Source: Neokomagataea thailandica NBRC 106555 | Lineage (GTDB): Bacteria > Pseudomonadota > Alphaproteobacteria > Acetobacterales > Acetobacteraceae | Direction of reading: 5' to 3' | Assembly (NCBI RefSeq): GCF_001598495.1 | Contig: NZ_BCZB01000008.1 | Coordinates: 48,650-112,649 of the forward strand | Length of the DNA stretch: 64,000 nt | Part shown: one piece after another, positions 1 through 8,580 of the stretch | Layout: each line of letters starts with the position of its first letter | Numbering within the stretch: position 1 is the stretch's first letter | The notes under the pieces: generated by a model | Told to the model about the DNA's origin: nothing | Seen by the model: only the letters and a program-made list of their open reading frames with translations | Databases searched by the model: none | Position numbers and translations under genes: made by a program

Positions 1-213
1 ATGCGAGGGGGTATTGATACGAAGCATTTATCCTCGCAGACGATGGAAGCACGAAAAGTACCGGGCCTCTTCGTTATTGGTGAAGCAGTTGATGTGACGG
101 GCTGGCTGGGTGGACATAACTTCCAGTGGGCATGGTCTAGTGGTGTTGCTGCTGGGCGTGGCATTGTGGCGCGCGCTCAAGCCAATGCGGCGGTGCCGGA
201 TATTATGCCATAA
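1..213 (+). CDS. C-terminal fragment of a YhiN/HI0933-type FAD-dependent oxidoreductase (5' end outside window)
   Basis: Seventy residues remain and the gene starts before base 1, so the first ATG is probably internal. The fragment carries the end of the FAD-binding fold typical of the YhiN/HI0933 (aminoacetone oxidase-like) flavoprotein family: GGIDT, then VPGLFVIGEAVDVTG, then GGHNFQWAWSSG. In this family the last glycine-rich segment closes over the FAD. The substrate of the family is not firmly known. Stop is TAA at 211-213. No terminator is obvious before the next small gene. Confidence 0.75.
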   Translation: MRGGIDTKHLSSQTMEARKVPGLFVIGEAVDVTGWLGGHNFQWAWSSGVAAGRGIVARAQANAAVPDIMP

Positions 214-260
214 GATTTCATTGGTGCGCTTTGTTGTGTCTGAATCATGCGGAGGTCGTT

Positions 261-497
261 GTGTTTCGTATCGTACAACAGAGCGCGCTTGTGGTTTTGG
301 GGTGTGCGTCTTGCTTGTTATTGGCGGCATGTGAAGGAGGTGGGGTGTCCGGTCCAGGGGGGCCTATGGCTGTCAATGGGGCAGGGTGCCAAGCGGGCAT
401 TTATACTTGCAAGCCTCCGATGAAGGTGCCGTTTGCTGTGCCGTGTTCGTGTGAGCAGGCTAGTGGGTGGAGCGGTGGAAGTGCCGGGCAGCGGTAA
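261..497 (+). CDS. Small putative lipoprotein, 78 aa
   Basis: I do not recognise the family. A GTG at 261 follows a GGAGG at 251-255 with normal spacing, which favours it over an earlier in-frame start at 231. The N-terminus is a hydrophobic signal segment ending in a lipobox (LLLAAC), so the protein is probably lipid-anchored after a conserved cysteine near residue 24. The mature part is short and rich in Gly, Pro and Cys (four further Cys in CQAGIYTC and CSCE), suggesting disulfides in the periplasm. No partner is evident; it sits between a flavoprotein and rmuC. Confidence 0.5.
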   Translation: MFRIVQQSALVVLGCASCLLLAACEGGGVSGPGGPMAVNGAGCQAGIYTCKPPMKVPFAVPCSCEQASGWSGGSAGQR

Positions 498-580
498 GGG
501 GGCTGTCGGGTTGTTTTCTTTATGTTCTTCTCTAGGGTGGTGGGTCGGAAGCGGCTTATTATAACGTTAGAGTAGTCAGT

Positions 581-1765
581 ATGATTTCCATGCTCCCATG
601 GATTGTTGCGTTTATTTCTTTGGTAATTGCTGTTTTGGCGTTGACGAAAAACGGACGGCAGCAAGATTTTACGCTGTTTTTTGATCGTGAAGCAGATGAG
701 CGGGCACGTGATGCGGAGTATCAGCGCCAGCATCTTGTGGATATTGAGCGGGCGCTTTCTGGGCGCTTAGATGCGCTGCGTTTAGAAACAACAGAGCGTT
801 TGGCCGCAGTAACGCAGCGTGTGGGGCAAGATCAGGCAGATAATCGCTTGCTATTGTCAGAAGCGCTGCGGAATATGTCCGATGGGCAAGCCCGGCAAAT
901 CGAGCGTATTCGTCTTGCGGTGAATGAGCAATTGCATGGTGCTGTTGAAAAGCAAATGCAAACAAGCTTTCAGCGTGTGGTTGAGCAGTTTGGCTTAATG
1001 CAAAAAGCTTTGGGTGAAGTGTCGAGTGTGACCGCGCAGATCGGAGACCTAAAGCGCTTATTCTCTAATGTAAAATCCCGAGGAGGCTGGGGCGAGGCGC
1101 AGTGTCGTGCTTTGTTGGATGATGTTCTGCCGGAAGGCAGTTATGAGACGAATTTCCGCGTAGGGGAGGGGCTGGAAAGTGTTGAATTTGCAGTCCGTAT
1201 GCCTGTGCGGAGTGAAGCGCCACCTTATTTGCCGATTGATAGTAAGTTTCCAACGGAGGCGTATGAGCGTTTGTTAAACGCAGCAGAAGCCTCTGATGTG
1301 ATGGGGGAGAAGGCCGCCCGCCGTGAGTTGGAAGTCGTGATTAAGGCAGAAGCGCGGAAGATTGCTTCTAAGTATATTCGTCCACCCGTTACGGTGGAAT
1401 TCGCGGTTTTATATGTGCCTACGGATGGGCTTTACACTGAAATTTCTCGGATGCCGGGTGTTATTGATGAGATAGGACGCCTGCACCGTGTGCTGATCAT
1501 GGGGCCTTCTTTGTTACCGGCTATGTTGCGTACGGTGCATCTAGGTTATGTTACTTTGGCCCTTGAGGAGCGGACTGAAACCATAGCTTCTCTTTTGGGC
1601 ACGACGCGACAAGAAATGTTGCGTATGGATGAAGTGTTGGAAAAGTTGCAGCGTAATGCTGGAACGATGGGCAGTACGATTGAAGAAGCCCGGCGTCGCA
1701 CACGGGTTCTGGGGCGTAAATTGCGTGCGCTTGACGGAACTGAGATGAGTGATGCTGAAGGTTAA
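581..1765 (+). CDS. rmuC: RmuC family DNA recombination protein
   Basis: This 394-residue protein has one N-terminal membrane helix (about residues 5-22), a long charged coiled coil (about 30-140) and the RmuC domain (about 150-370). Recognisable blocks are RGGWGEAQCRALLDDVLPEG, PIDSKFPTEAYERLL, VEFAVLYVPTDGLY and LIMGPSLLPAMLRTVHLGY. RmuC proteins limit recombination at inverted repeats and resemble nucleases of the PD-(D/E)xK type; the exact reaction is not settled. The ribosome-binding site before ATG 581 is weak and a second ATG lies nine bases later. It ends 54 bases before the response-regulator gene. Confidence 0.9.
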   Translation: MISMLPWIVAFISLVIAVLALTKNGRQQDFTLFFDREADERARDAEYQRQHLVDIERALSGRLDALRLETTERLAAVTQRVGQDQADNRLLLSEALRNMSDGQARQIERIRLAVNEQLHGAVEKQMQTSFQRVVEQFGLMQKALGEVSSVTAQIGDLKRLFSNVKSRGGWGEAQCRALLDDVLPEGSYETNFRVGEGLESVEFAVRMPVRSEAPPYLPIDSKFPTEAYERLLNAAEASDVMGEKAARRELEVVIKAEARKIASKYIRPPVTVEFAVLYVPTDGLYTEISRMPGVIDEIGRLHRVLIMGPSLLPAMLRTVHLGYVTLALEERTETIASLLGTTRQEMLRMDEVLEKLQRNAGTMGSTIEEARRRTRVLGRKLRALDGTEMSDAEG

Positions 1766-1819
1766 CCCCGTTTTTAATGGGAACTTCAAGCGTTACGGCT
1801 CATGTGGGGAGGTATGATG

Positions 1820-2542
1820 ATGTCTGCTGAAAGTCATGAGGCGGTACTCCGCCAATCCGAACCTGCGATCCGGCTGCTGCTGATCGAGGACGATGATAGC
1901 ATCGCGGCGGAAGTTGTCGCGGAATTGGAGGCGCGTGGTTACGGCGTAACGCGTGCGAGCACTGGGTTAGAGGGCGTGGATGAAGCGATCTCTCGCCGTT
2001 ATGATCTGATGGTAGTGGATCGTATGCTGCCAGAGCTGGACGGTTTGAGCGTGATTGAGCGCCTACGCCGTGAGCAGATTATGACGCCTGTCTTGGTTCT
2101 GTCCGCGCTGTCTGCTGTAGATGACCGTGTCAATGGCTTGAAGGCGGGTGGTGATGATTACCTGACGAAGCCTTTCGCCATGGAAGAGTTGGCCGCACGC
2201 CTTGAAGCACTGCTGCGCCGTCCGACGGATAGCCGTGAAACGGTTTTGCGGGTTGGCCCGATTGAGATGGACCTGATTGAACGCAAGGTCTTTCGTGAAG
2301 GGCGTGAAGTGGACCTGCTGCCGCGAGAGTTCCGTTTGTTGGAATATATGATGCGCCGCCCCGGAGCTGTTTTGACGCGGACCATGCTCTTGGAAGATGT
2401 GTGGAACTATCGCTTTGTACCGCAGACCAATCTGGTGGATGTGCATATCGGTAAGCTGCGTCGCAAGATTGATGTGCCGGGTGAGGCGCCGTTGATTCAA
2501 AGTATCCGTGGCGCTGGGTTCAGTTTGCGTGTTCCAAACTGA
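1820..2542 (+). CDS. OmpR/PhoB-family response regulator
   Basis: A two-domain response regulator of about 240 residues. The receiver domain has the acidic pocket at E23, D24 and D25, phosphoacceptor D67 (VVDRMLPELDG), S95 and K117 (YLTKPF). The C-terminal winged helix (about 145-240) contains LLPREFRLLEYMMRRPG and the recognition-helix region NLVDVHIGKLRRKI. Three ATGs lie in tandem at 1814, 1817 and 1820; GGGGAGG at 1806-1812 is best spaced for 1820. The stop overlaps the start of the sensor kinase gene, so the two are translationally coupled. The RND efflux operon 1.6 kb downstream is a plausible target, by position only. Confidence 0.9.
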   Translation: MSAESHEAVLRQSEPAIRLLLIEDDDSIAAEVVAELEARGYGVTRASTGLEGVDEAISRRYDLMVVDRMLPELDGLSVIERLRREQIMTPVLVLSALSAVDDRVNGLKAGGDDYLTKPFAMEELAARLEALLRRPTDSRETVLRVGPIEMDLIERKVFREGREVDLLPREFRLLEYMMRRPGAVLTRTMLLEDVWNYRFVPQTNLVDVHIGKLRRKIDVPGEAPLIQSIRGAGFSLRVPN

Positions 2543-3950
2543 TATTTTTCGGACGGCGACGTTCCGGCTGACGCTGGCCTTTGTCGTCGCCATTATCGCG
2601 GGCGTTTTGCTCCAGTTTATGCTCGTTTACGGGCAAATGACGAATTATGAGCGCGCCCGCTCTACAGATTTTTTAAAGCGTGAAGCGGCTCTTCTGGTGC
2701 AAGAAACACCAGAAGAGCTAGAAGATGCTGTTCGTGACCGTACGAAGACGGATCTTCGCGTTATTTTGAACGGTGCTGCGCTGTTTGATCTGATGCATCA
2801 GCCTATTGTGGGTGATATTCATACATGGCCGGAGGGCTTGGAGGTTTCACCTGAAGCGCAGCGTCTCTGGGTTGTGCCACGTAAGGATCGTCCGTTTGAG
2901 ATGCGCTTTATGGCGGTGCGTGTGCCAGATCGGGACGGACATTCGGATGGGCGTGTTCTAGTATTAGCCCGCTCAATGCATATGGCGGATGAGCTACGCT
3001 ATATCACCAAGCGATCGGCGCTTATGTCGGTTATCCCGATTGTTTTATTTGCATTATTGGCGGGTATTTTCTTGAGCCATCGTGCTTTGGCGCGTGTGAA
3101 GGAAATGCGCGAAGCGATTGTGCGGATTATGGGCGGGGATTTGCAAGAGCGCCTTCCGGTAGGGCGGGAGCGGGATGATATTGAGCGTCTCGCCAGTGCT
3201 GTAAACCGGATGTTGGATCGTTTGGAGCACCTTCTGGATGAGATCCGAGATGTCGGGAATGACATTGCACATGATTTGCGGACGCCTTTAGCCCGCGTTA
3301 GGGCGTCCTTAGAGCGCGTGACAGGATCGGAGGATGTGGAGCATTTAAATGCGGTGATTCAGCGTGCAACGCAGGATCTCGATCAATGTTTTTCGATTAT
3401 TACCGCTCTTTTGCGTATCGGGGAGCTTGAGAATGGCCGGCGGCGCGCGGGCTTTGCGATGACGGACTTAACGGAGGTCGTTGCAGGTATTGTGGACTTA
3501 TATGAGCCCATTGCGGAGACACAGGGCATTGCGTTGCATCAGGACGGCCTGACATCAAAAGCTCTTCTCTATGGGGACGCGGACCTTTTGAGTGAGGTTT
3601 TGGCAAATTTGGTGGATAATGCCATTAAATTCACCCCAGAAGGCGGCGAGGTTGGGCTGCGCGTTGAGCGACAAGCGGATCATAAAATATCGGTACAAGT
3701 TTTTGATACGGGTATTGGTATTCCTGAGCAGGAACGCGGCGCAGTCTTGGGGCGCTTTTACCGTTCTGACAAGAGCCGGCATATTCCGGGGAGCGGTCTG
3801 GGGTTAAGTCTTGTTTCCGCTATTTTGGATCTTCACGGTGCGACTCTGACAATTGAGGCTTATCAGGAAGGTCATCATTATCCGGGGTCCGTCTTTACTC
3901 TGGTCTTTGAGGCTGCTGCTGCGGAGAATGGCATGGAGAATGGCACATAA
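2529..3950 (+). CDS. Sensor histidine kinase, partner of the upstream response regulator
   Basis: An inner-membrane kinase of about 473 residues. It has a first membrane helix (about 12-32), a periplasmic region of roughly 130 residues, a second helix (about 166-185), a HAMP linker, and a HisKA domain whose phosphorylated histidine is H248 in NDIAHDLRTPLARV. The ATPase domain shows LVDNAIKFTPEGGEV (N box), VFDTGIGIPEQE (G1) and GSGLGLSLVSAI (G2). GTG 2529 overlaps the regulator stop; GTG 2508 in the same frame would add seven residues and neither has a strong ribosome-binding site. The signal sensed is unknown. Confidence 0.85.
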   Translation: MFQTDIFRTATFRLTLAFVVAIIAGVLLQFMLVYGQMTNYERARSTDFLKREAALLVQETPEELEDAVRDRTKTDLRVILNGAALFDLMHQPIVGDIHTWPEGLEVSPEAQRLWVVPRKDRPFEMRFMAVRVPDRDGHSDGRVLVLARSMHMADELRYITKRSALMSVIPIVLFALLAGIFLSHRALARVKEMREAIVRIMGGDLQERLPVGRERDDIERLASAVNRMLDRLEHLLDEIRDVGNDIAHDLRTPLARVRASLERVTGSEDVEHLNAVIQRATQDLDQCFSIITALLRIGELENGRRRAGFAMTDLTEVVAGIVDLYEPIAETQGIALHQDGLTSKALLYGDADLLSEVLANLVDNAIKFTPEGGEVGLRVERQADHKISVQVFDTGIGIPEQERGAVLGRFYRSDKSRHIPGSGLGLSLVSAILDLHGATLTIEAYQEGHHYPGSVFTLVFEAAAAENGMENGT

Positions 3951-4003
3951 GTGACGTGATATTTTCGTGAAATTAGGGGTTTGGCAAAGAACTAAATTCA
4001 ATT

Positions 4004-4032
4004 TTGCTTGTCGCATCGTGTTCTTACGATAT
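4004..4032 (+). promoter_or_regulatory. Candidate promoter of the first RND operon
   Basis: TTGCTT (4004-4009) and CGATAT (4027-4032) are 17 bases apart in the 200-base gap between the sensor kinase and the RND permease. The -10 match is poor, so this is only a candidate. Direct repeats for the neighbouring OmpR-type regulator were not clear by eye. Confidence 0.22.
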
Positions 4033-4150
4033 GTCTGAGGGGCTTGTGTAAGGAGAGCCCGTTGAGACGGATCATGAATGACGAGATGTTCGCCTTAGGC
4101 CAATCTAAAGGGATCTGCTCCCAGTTTGGTCTATGGAAGGTTAAAGCCGT

Positions 4151-7100
4151 ATGAACGCGATTGTTGTTACCGCGCTAAAGCGGCCCTATACCTTTGTCGT
4201 CTTGTCGATCATGATTTTGATCTTCGGCGTCAAGGCTATTATTGCAACGCCGACAGACGTTTTCCCTTCGATTAAAATCCCAATTGTTGCTATTGTATGG
4301 GCGTATACGGGTTTGATGCCCGAAGATATGTCCGGCCGTATGGTCTATTATTATGAGCGTTCGCTCACGGCGACCGTGAGTAACATTGAGCATATTGAAA
4401 GCTCCTCATATTACGGTCGTGGTATTGTTCGTGTCTTTTTCCAGCCGGGAACAGATACAGCCGTTGCGCAGACGCAAATTACTTCCGTTTCGCAGACGGT
4501 TATTAAGCAAATGCCGACAGGTGCAACGCCCCCGCTTATTCTGGCGTTGGATGCCTCTTCAGTCCCGGTTTTGACGCTACAAGTGAATAATCCGAGCATG
4601 TCAGGCTCGGAAATTTACAACATGGCGTCCAACTTGATCCGGCCTGAACTTGTGTCTGTACCCGGTGCCGCCATTCCAAACCCGTATGGTGGTTTGGCGC
4701 CAGATATCATGGTCGATATTGATCCGGTAAAGCTGTTGGCTCACCGTTTATCGCCTGAAGATGTGGCGAATGCGCTGAACCGTCAAAACATCGTCTTACC
4801 TGCTGGTGACCAGAAGGTCGGCGGTTTTGACTGGATGGTGAAAACCAACTCAGCGCCGATTGATCTGTCCAGCTTTAACCGTATGCCGATTAAGCAGGTC
4901 GGGAATTCGGTGATCTATTTGCGTGATGTGGCGTGGGTGCACCGGGGTGGACCGCCACAGATTAATGCAGTGCTGGTGAAGGGGCATCAGTCGGTTTTGA
5001 TCGTCATTCTCAAAAGTGGTGATGCGTCGACCCTGTCTGTCGTAAGTGGTGTGAAAAAGCTTTTGCCACAGGTTCTGTCTACCCTACCCGCAGGGACGAG
5101 CATGAACATTTTGACGGATGCTTCCGGCTTCGTGAAGGATTCCGTTTTTGACGTTCTGCGTGAGATGGTTACGGCTGCTATCTTAACCAGCTTGACGGTG
5201 CTTCTGTTCTTGGGGTCATGGCGCTCCACGGTGATTGTGGCCACGTCAATTCCCTTGGCCATGTTATGCTCGATTATTGGGTTGAGCATCGCGGGGCAGT
5301 CGATCAATGTGATGACGCTGGGTGGTTTGGCTTTGGCTGTCGGTATCCTTGTGGATGATGCGACGGTGATGATCGAAAACATCGACGCGCATTTGGATAC
5401 CGGAAAAGAGCTGGAAGACGCGATTATTGACGCGGCTAATCAGATTGTCATTCCAACCTTCGTTTCGACGACTTGTATTTGTATCGTGTGGTTGCCGTTG
5501 TTTGAGCTGACCGGCATTTCTGGCTGGCTGTTCATGCCGATGGCTGAAGCGATCATCTTTGCGATGATAGCCTCGTTTATTTTGTCACGAACTCTTGTGC
5601 CAACGATGGCGAATTGGCTTTTGCCTGCACAAGTAGCTGCTCATCGTGATCCTGAGCATGCGCACCGTAAGCCGGGTTTTTTTGGACGTTTCCAGCGTGG
5701 ATTTGAACGACGCTTCATGGCGTTCCGAGAGGCGTATCAAGGGCTTTTGGCTGGCTTGATCCAAATTCGTGGTCGTTTTGTCGCGCTGTTTCTTTTTGCG
5801 GCCTTGGCGTCGCTTGGTCTGCTCTTCTTTGTTGGGCAGGATTTCTTCCCAGAAATTAAGTCTGGAACGATTCAGATGCATATGCGTGCCCCGATTGGTA
5901 CGCGTATTGAAGAAACCGGCAAAATCGCAGGCTTGGTTGAGCAGCGTATGCACCGTCTCTTGCCAGGGCAGATTGTTAACGTTGTGAATAATTGTGGTTT
6001 GCCCTTTAGTCAGTTGAACCAAGCGATGGTACCATCCCCAACAACCGGGGCGCAGGATTGTGATATCACACTGCAATTGCGGAATGATGAAAGTCCGATT
6101 TCCGAATATAGGCAGACCTTGCGTCGTGGTTTGAGTGATGCGTTCCCGGGAACGATCTTTACGTTCCAACCGGGTGATTTGACGGCGAAGATCCTGAACT
6201 TCGGGTTGCCATCACCGATTGATGTGCAGATTGTCGGGCGTGATTTGCAAAAAAACTTCACGTTCGCAACGCAGGTGGCGCAGAAGTTAAGGCATGTTCC
6301 GGGTATTACGGATGTGTCGGTTCAAGAGCCAATGACGCAGCCGACGCTCTTGGTTAATAACCGCCGTAGTTTTGCTTTGGGGACAGGGATTACGCAGCGC
6401 GATGTTGCGCTGAATGCCTTGGTCACGCTCTCGGGCAGTGCGCAGGTTGGGCAGACATACTATCTGAACTCACAGGGTACGTCACAGCTCATTGATGTCC
6501 AAACACCTGCGAATTATCTGCAGACCTTGAATGAACTGGAGATTGTGCCGATTGATAAAGGGGATGGTAATCCATTGAACCAAACCCCGCAGCTTTTGGG
6601 GGCTTTGTCGGATATTGTACAATCGGGCACGCCTGCTGAAGTTGCGCATTATAACATCATGCCGGTGGTTGATATTTATGCAGCGCCTGAAGGTGTGGAT
6701 TTGGGTAGTCTGTCACGCGGGGTTGATCGTGTTGTGGCAGAAGAGCGTAAGTATTTGCCGCATGGAGCGACCATGGTTGTACGTGGCCAAGCGGTGACAA
6801 TGAATGATGCGTATGTGCAGTTGCTGACAGGTTTGGCGCTCTCTATTGCATTGGTTTATCTGATTATTGTTGTAAACTTTCAGTCATGGCTTGACCCGTT
6901 TGTTATTATCACGGCCTTGCCGGGGGCGTTGGGGGGAATTGCTTGGTCGCTCTTCTTAACGCATACGGCAATGTCCGTTCCGGCTTTGACGGGTGCGATT
7001 ATGTGCATGGGGACCGCGACGGCGAACGCCATCTTGGTCGTGTCCTTTGCGCGTGAGCAGTTGGATAAGCATGGTGATCCGCTTAAGGCAGCTTTGGAAG

Positions 7101-7318
7101 CTGGGTATGAGCGTATTCGCCCTGTGATGATGACGGCTCTTGCTATGATGATCGGGATGATCCCGATGTCGATTAGTAACTCTGATAATGCTCCGTTGGG
7201 TAAAGCCGTGATTGGTGGTCTGTTGGTCGCGACTATCGCCACCTTGCTGTTTGTCCCCTGTGTTTTTGCTCTACTACATTACAAACGGCCGACCGCGCCG
7301 GAAGGAGATCACGCGTGA
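4151..7318 (+). CDS. RND-family efflux permease (atypical, lacks the TM10 lysine)
   Basis: A 1055-residue inner-membrane RND transporter of normal length and topology: TM1 at about 14-34, a large periplasmic loop, TM2-6, a second periplasmic loop, and TM7-12. The TM4 acidic pair is present at D402-D403 (GILVDDATVMIENI). In TM10 the block reads MGTATANAILVVSFARE; the lysine that in AcrB-type pumps lies just before the NA dipeptide is Ala958 here, and the acidic residue before FA is Ser. The two RND permeases at 42-48.5 kb keep KKNAI and DFA at these positions. The gene overlaps the adaptor gene by four bases. Substrate is unknown; a divergent clade of tripartite drug or solvent pumps is the best reading. 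Confidence 0.85.
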   Translation: MNAIVVTALKRPYTFVVLSIMILIFGVKAIIATPTDVFPSIKIPIVAIVWAYTGLMPEDMSGRMVYYYERSLTATVSNIEHIESSSYYGRGIVRVFFQPGTDTAVAQTQITSVSQTVIKQMPTGATPPLILALDASSVPVLTLQVNNPSMSGSEIYNMASNLIRPELVSVPGAAIPNPYGGLAPDIMVDIDPVKLLAHRLSPEDVANALNRQNIVLPAGDQKVGGFDWMVKTNSAPIDLSSFNRMPIKQVGNSVIYLRDVAWVHRGGPPQINAVLVKGHQSVLIVILKSGDASTLSVVSGVKKLLPQVLSTLPAGTSMNILTDASGFVKDSVFDVLREMVTAAILTSLTVLLFLGSWRSTVIVATSIPLAMLCSIIGLSIAGQSINVMTLGGLALAVGILVDDATVMIENIDAHLDTGKELEDAIIDAANQIVIPTFVSTTCICIVWLPLFELTGISGWLFMPMAEAIIFAMIASFILSRTLVPTMANWLLPAQVAAHRDPEHAHRKPGFFGRFQRGFERRFMAFREAYQGLLAGLIQIRGRFVALFLFAALASLGLLFFVGQDFFPEIKSGTIQMHMRAPIGTRIEETGKIAGLVEQRMHRLLPGQIVNVVNNCGLPFSQLNQAMVPSPTTGAQDCDITLQLRNDESPISEYRQTLRRGLSDAFPGTIFTFQPGDLTAKILNFGLPSPIDVQIVGRDLQKNFTFATQVAQKLRHVPGITDVSVQEPMTQPTLLVNNRRSFALGTGITQRDVALNALVTLSGSAQVGQTYYLNSQGTSQLIDVQTPANYLQTLNELEIVPIDKGDGNPLNQTPQLLGALSDIVQSGTPAEVAHYNIMPVVDIYAAPEGVDLGSLSRGVDRVVAEERKYLPHGATMVVRGQAVTMNDAYVQLLTGLALSIALVYLIIVVNFQSWLDPFVIITALPGALGGIAWSLFLTHTAMSVPALTGAIMCMGTATANAILVVSFAREQLDKHGDPLKAALEAGYERIRPVMMTALAMMIGMIPMSISNSDNAPLGKAVIGGLLVATIATLLFVPCVFALLHYKRPTAPEGDHA

Positions 7319-8580
7319 ACCAGTCTACGCAACAAGGCTCAGGCGTGTTCGGGCCACGAGGAAAGCTCATTTTTGTCATTGTCGTCTTGATCGCTCTGGT
7401 CATCGCGATTTGGGGTATTCTTGGGCGCATGGCCGATCACGCGAATGTGGCGCGTGAGACGGAGGAAGTCTCAGCTCCGCCGGTATCGTTGATTATGCCG
7501 CAAGCCGGGCCGAAAACCCGTGAGGTTGATCTCCCAGCAAACTTGGCAGCTTGGTATGAAGCGCCGATTTATGCTCAGGTCTCTGGCTATGTGAAAATGT
7601 GGTACAAAGATTATGGCGCACATGTGAAGCAGGGGGACTTGCTGGCTGAGATCAATACTCCGAGTATTGATGCGCAATATGCGGCTGCGAAAGCGCATTA
7701 TAATGTGGTCTTGGCCCGTTATAAACTAGCCGTTATTACGACCAATCGTTGGACCGCACTGAAAAATACGCAGGCTGTCTCACGCCAGGAAGTGGACGTT
7801 CAGGCCGCCAATGCTGCCGCGCAGAAAGCGGAATTGGAAGCCGCAGAGCATGACGTGGATCGTTTCCAAGCACTGGAAGACTTTAAGCGGATTGTTGCGC
7901 CGTTTGATGGGATCGTAACATCACGCTTGGTCAATGTGGGGGACTACGTGAATGCTGGCGGTGGTAATGTGAACTCACGCGGTGCAGCGTCCGAACTATT
8001 CTCGGTGGCGGATACGCACCGTATGCGTGTGTTCGTGTCCGTGCCGCAGGATTTTGCGAGTGTTATCTCGCCCAAAATTACGGCGCAGCTGACCGTACCG
8101 CAATATCCTGGCCGTCATTTCTTAGCGACGTATCTTGCATCAGCGAATGCGTTTAATGCCGCAACGCGTACGGTGACGACGGAACTCAGCATTGGCAATG
8201 ATGAGAATTTACTGTGGCCGAATTCCTACGCAACGGCGCATATTACAGCACCAGGTGACCCCAATATCTTGATTGTGCCAGAAAGTGCTTTGCTATTTCG
8301 GGCGCAGGGTATGCAAGTGGCGAAAGTGGTCGATGGGCATATTCATCTGATGTCTGTAACGGTAGGTACGAATTTCGGTACGACGGTACAGGTGTTGAGC
8401 GGTATTTCAGCGCATGACCAGATCGTGGCGAACCCAACCGCGGATATGCTTGAGGGCGATCAGGTCCGCGTTGTGAACTCTACGCCGGGTTATAACGCGC
8501 CGACAAAGGCGCAAATTGAAGAAGACCACCGGGCAGAGCGTGAGCATGATGCGAACCCAGCAGAGGCGAGTAGCCGGTGA
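7315..8580 (+). CDS. RND efflux periplasmic adaptor (membrane fusion protein)
   Basis: A 421-residue HlyD/AcrA-type adaptor. One N-terminal membrane anchor (about 17-37) is followed by a biotinyl-lipoyl half motif (YAQVSGYVKMWYKDYGAHV, then VKQGDLLAEI), a helical hairpin (about 125-190), the second lipoyl half (IVAPFDGIVTSRLVNVGDYV) and beta-barrel and membrane-proximal domains. It bridges the permease and the outer-membrane factor. ATG overlaps the permease stop, and its own stop overlaps the next start, so the three genes form one translationally coupled operon with the unusual order permease, adaptor, outer-membrane factor. Confidence 0.9.
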   Translation: MNQSTQQGSGVFGPRGKLIFVIVVLIALVIAIWGILGRMADHANVARETEEVSAPPVSLIMPQAGPKTREVDLPANLAAWYEAPIYAQVSGYVKMWYKDYGAHVKQGDLLAEINTPSIDAQYAAAKAHYNVVLARYKLAVITTNRWTALKNTQAVSRQEVDVQAANAAAQKAELEAAEHDVDRFQALEDFKRIVAPFDGIVTSRLVNVGDYVNAGGGNVNSRGAASELFSVADTHRMRVFVSVPQDFASVISPKITAQLTVPQYPGRHFLATYLASANAFNAATRTVTTELSIGNDENLLWPNSYATAHITAPGDPNILIVPESALLFRAQGMQVAKVVDGHIHLMSVTVGTNFGTTVQVLSGISAHDQIVANPTADMLEGDQVRVVNSTPGYNAPTKAQIEEDHRAEREHDANPAEASSR

